Assembly: GCA_946482335.1 (NCBI GenBank)
Contig: CAMLRG010000117.1
Location: 1-17,365, forward strand
DNA: 17,365 nt
Direction of reading: 5' to 3'
From: an uncultured Duganella sp.
GTDB lineage: Bacteria; Pseudomonadota; Gammaproteobacteria; Burkholderiales; Burkholderiaceae
Below, piece after piece: positions 16,515 through 17,365 of this stretch. The notes beneath the pieces were generated by a model. The model was not told the DNA's origin and did no database searches. It saw nothing but the letters and a program-made list of their open reading frames with translations. Positions within the stretch are counted from its first letter, which is position 1. Each line of letters starts with the position of its first letter. A program made the position numbers and the translations under genes.

Positions 16515-17114
16515 TCAGAACAGCTCGACCTCGCCCGCCACCGGCTTGGCCTTGAGGCGGTTGGCGTAATCGCTTTCACGCTGCGCCAGGGTGTCGTTAT
16601 GGGTTTGCATCAGTTTCTTGACCAGCACCTTGCCGGTGCGCGGGAAGAAGTACACCTTGCGCGGGTAGATATCCTCCAGGTCTTCCGCCACGATGCGGAT
16701 CTTTTCATTCTTCAGGAAGGTTTGCACGAAGGCCGCGTTACGCTCGCCGACATTGATCGCGGTGAAGCCCTTCAGCACGGCACCGCCGCCGAACACCTTG
16801 GCTTCCAGGTTTTCGCGCCGCGCGCCGGCTTTCAGCAAATCGTTGATCAACACTTCCATCGCATACGTGCCGTAGCGTGCCGACGCCGACACCGGGCTGC
16901 CGACATCGGCGCCGCCATCGGGCAGCATGAAGTGGTTCATGCCGCCCAGGCCGGTGGCCCGGTCGCGGATGCAGGCCGACACGCAAGAGCCGAGCACGGT
17001 GACGATCAGCATGTCCCGGTTGGTGTAGTAGTACTCGCCCGGCAGGATCTTGGCCGCGTCGCAGTCGAACGTCCGGTCGTAATAGACGTTGGTGGCGAAG
17101 TGTTCTTTTTCCAT
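16515..17114 (-). CDS. cheD: Chemoreceptor glutamine deamidase CheD
   Basis: This 199-residue enzyme deamidates selected glutamines on methyl-accepting chemotaxis proteins, preparing the sites for CheR and CheB. The catalytic Cys-44 lies in L-G-S-C-V-S-A-C-I and the catalytic His-61 in G-G-M-N-H-F-M-L-P. The K-V-F-G-G-G-A motif and the N-V-G-E-R-N segment typical of the family follow. It has a C-terminal extension of about 30 residues compared with the minimal T. maritima form, which is common in proteobacteria. I chose the ATG at 17114 (MEKEHF): GAGG lies 7 bases upstream and the cheR stop ends one base before it. An in-frame ATG at 17135 would overlap cheR by 20 bases. Confidence 0.95.
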   Translation of the reverse strand: MEKEHFATNVYYDRTFDCDAAKILPGEYYYTNRDMLIVTVLGSCVSACIRDRATGLGGMNHFMLPDGGADVGSPVSASARYGTYAMEVLINDLLKAGARRENLEAKVFGGGAVLKGFTAINVGERNAAFVQTFLKNEKIRIVAEDLEDIYPRKVYFFPRTGKVLVKKLMQTHNDTLAQRESDYANRLKAKPVAGEVELF

Positions 17115-17115
17115 G

Positions 17116-17365
17116 TCATGCCCTCTTGCGCTCATCGAGCTCGTAGACAGTCTTGCCGCGCAACTTCAAAGCGTCCGACACGTAAAGGAAATTCTCGGAA
17201 TGCCCGGCAAACAGCAGGGCGTCCGGTTTCATCAGGGGCACGAAGCGCTGCAGGATCTTGCGCTGGGTCGCCTTGTCGAAGTAAATCATCACGTTACGGC
17301 AGAAAATCACGTCGAAGCCGGGACGGATGTCCCACTTCTCGTCCAGCAGGTTGACCTGCCTGTAG
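17116..17365 (-). CDS. cheR: Chemotaxis protein methyltransferase CheR (C-terminal part, cut by window edge)
   Basis: Only the last 82 codons are inside the window; the frame is open to the right edge, so the real start lies beyond it. CheR transfers methyl groups from S-adenosylmethionine to receptor glutamates. The visible part shows the family's C-terminal motifs: F-D-V-I-F-C-R-N-V-M-I-Y-F-D, then R-F-x-P-L-M-K-P-D-A-L-L-F-A-G-H-S-E-N-F, and a short basic end. An internal GTG at 17310 is not the true start, since the conserved sequence continues upstream of it. The stop is one base from the cheD start, so the pair is tightly coupled. Confidence 0.95.
   Translation of the reverse strand, partial: YRQVNLLDEKWDIRPGFDVIFCRNVMIYFDKATQRKILQRFVPLMKPDALLFAGHSENFLYVSDALKLRGKTVYELDERKRA

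Overview
The window looks like an ordinary chromosomal segment of a GC-rich, flagellated betaproteobacterium. Oxalobacteraceae (the Massilia/Duganella/Janthinobacterium/Herbaspirillum group) is the best guess. This rests on the general porin, a DUF3460-scpA-panC cluster, a cheR-cheD-cheB-cheY operon and the style of the proteins. No rRNA, tRNA, CRISPR array, integrase or transposase was seen. Coding density is very high and no gene-free stretch exceeds about 180 bases. The many long antisense frames are by-products of the GC-rich codon use.

Left block (1-5407). A minus-strand operon reads mrp/apbC (iron-sulfur cluster carrier ATPase), then a lipoprotein with six BNR/YCF48-like repeats, then a small secreted DUF4399 protein. 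The first pair overlaps stop-to-start. In the second pair the Shine-Dalgarno sequence sits on the upstream stop codon. Divergent from it, metG (methionyl-tRNA synthetase with a C-terminal tRNA-binding domain) is followed after 2 nt by a GNAT acetyltransferase.

Iron-uptake block (5411-8960). A PepSY-type four-helix membrane protein and an overlapping 53-residue two-helix protein are divergent from a TonB-dependent siderophore receptor. They share an 85-bp intergenic region holding a perfect 9-3-9 inverted repeat that resembles a Fur box. The natural reading is an iron-repressed siderophore uptake unit with an inner-membrane partner.

Middle block (8983-11480). It holds a 41-residue lipoprotein, an EamA-family exporter, a 59-residue very hydrophilic basic protein with a strong ribosome site, and a Burkholderiales-type trimeric porin.

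Housekeeping and chemotaxis blocks (11531-17365). DUF3460, scpA (chromosome condensation) and panC (pantothenate synthesis) run rightward. They end at a nested, two-sided hairpin built around a TGTCAGACCC palindrome. Converging on it is a leftward chemotaxis operon: cheR (cut by the right edge), cheD, cheB, cheY and a degenerate EAL-HDOD protein. CheR and CheB set receptor methylation, CheD deamidates receptors and CheY carries the signal to the flagellar motor. The position after cheY, where cheZ is common in this group, is taken by the EAL-HDOD gene.

I found no convincing new multi-gene system. The points most worth checking are the Mrp/BNR-lipoprotein/DUF4399 coupling, the small membrane partner of the PepSY protein, the EAL-HDOD gene in the cheZ position, the two small proteins with strong ribosome sites, and the palindromic terminator that may be a dispersed repeat.
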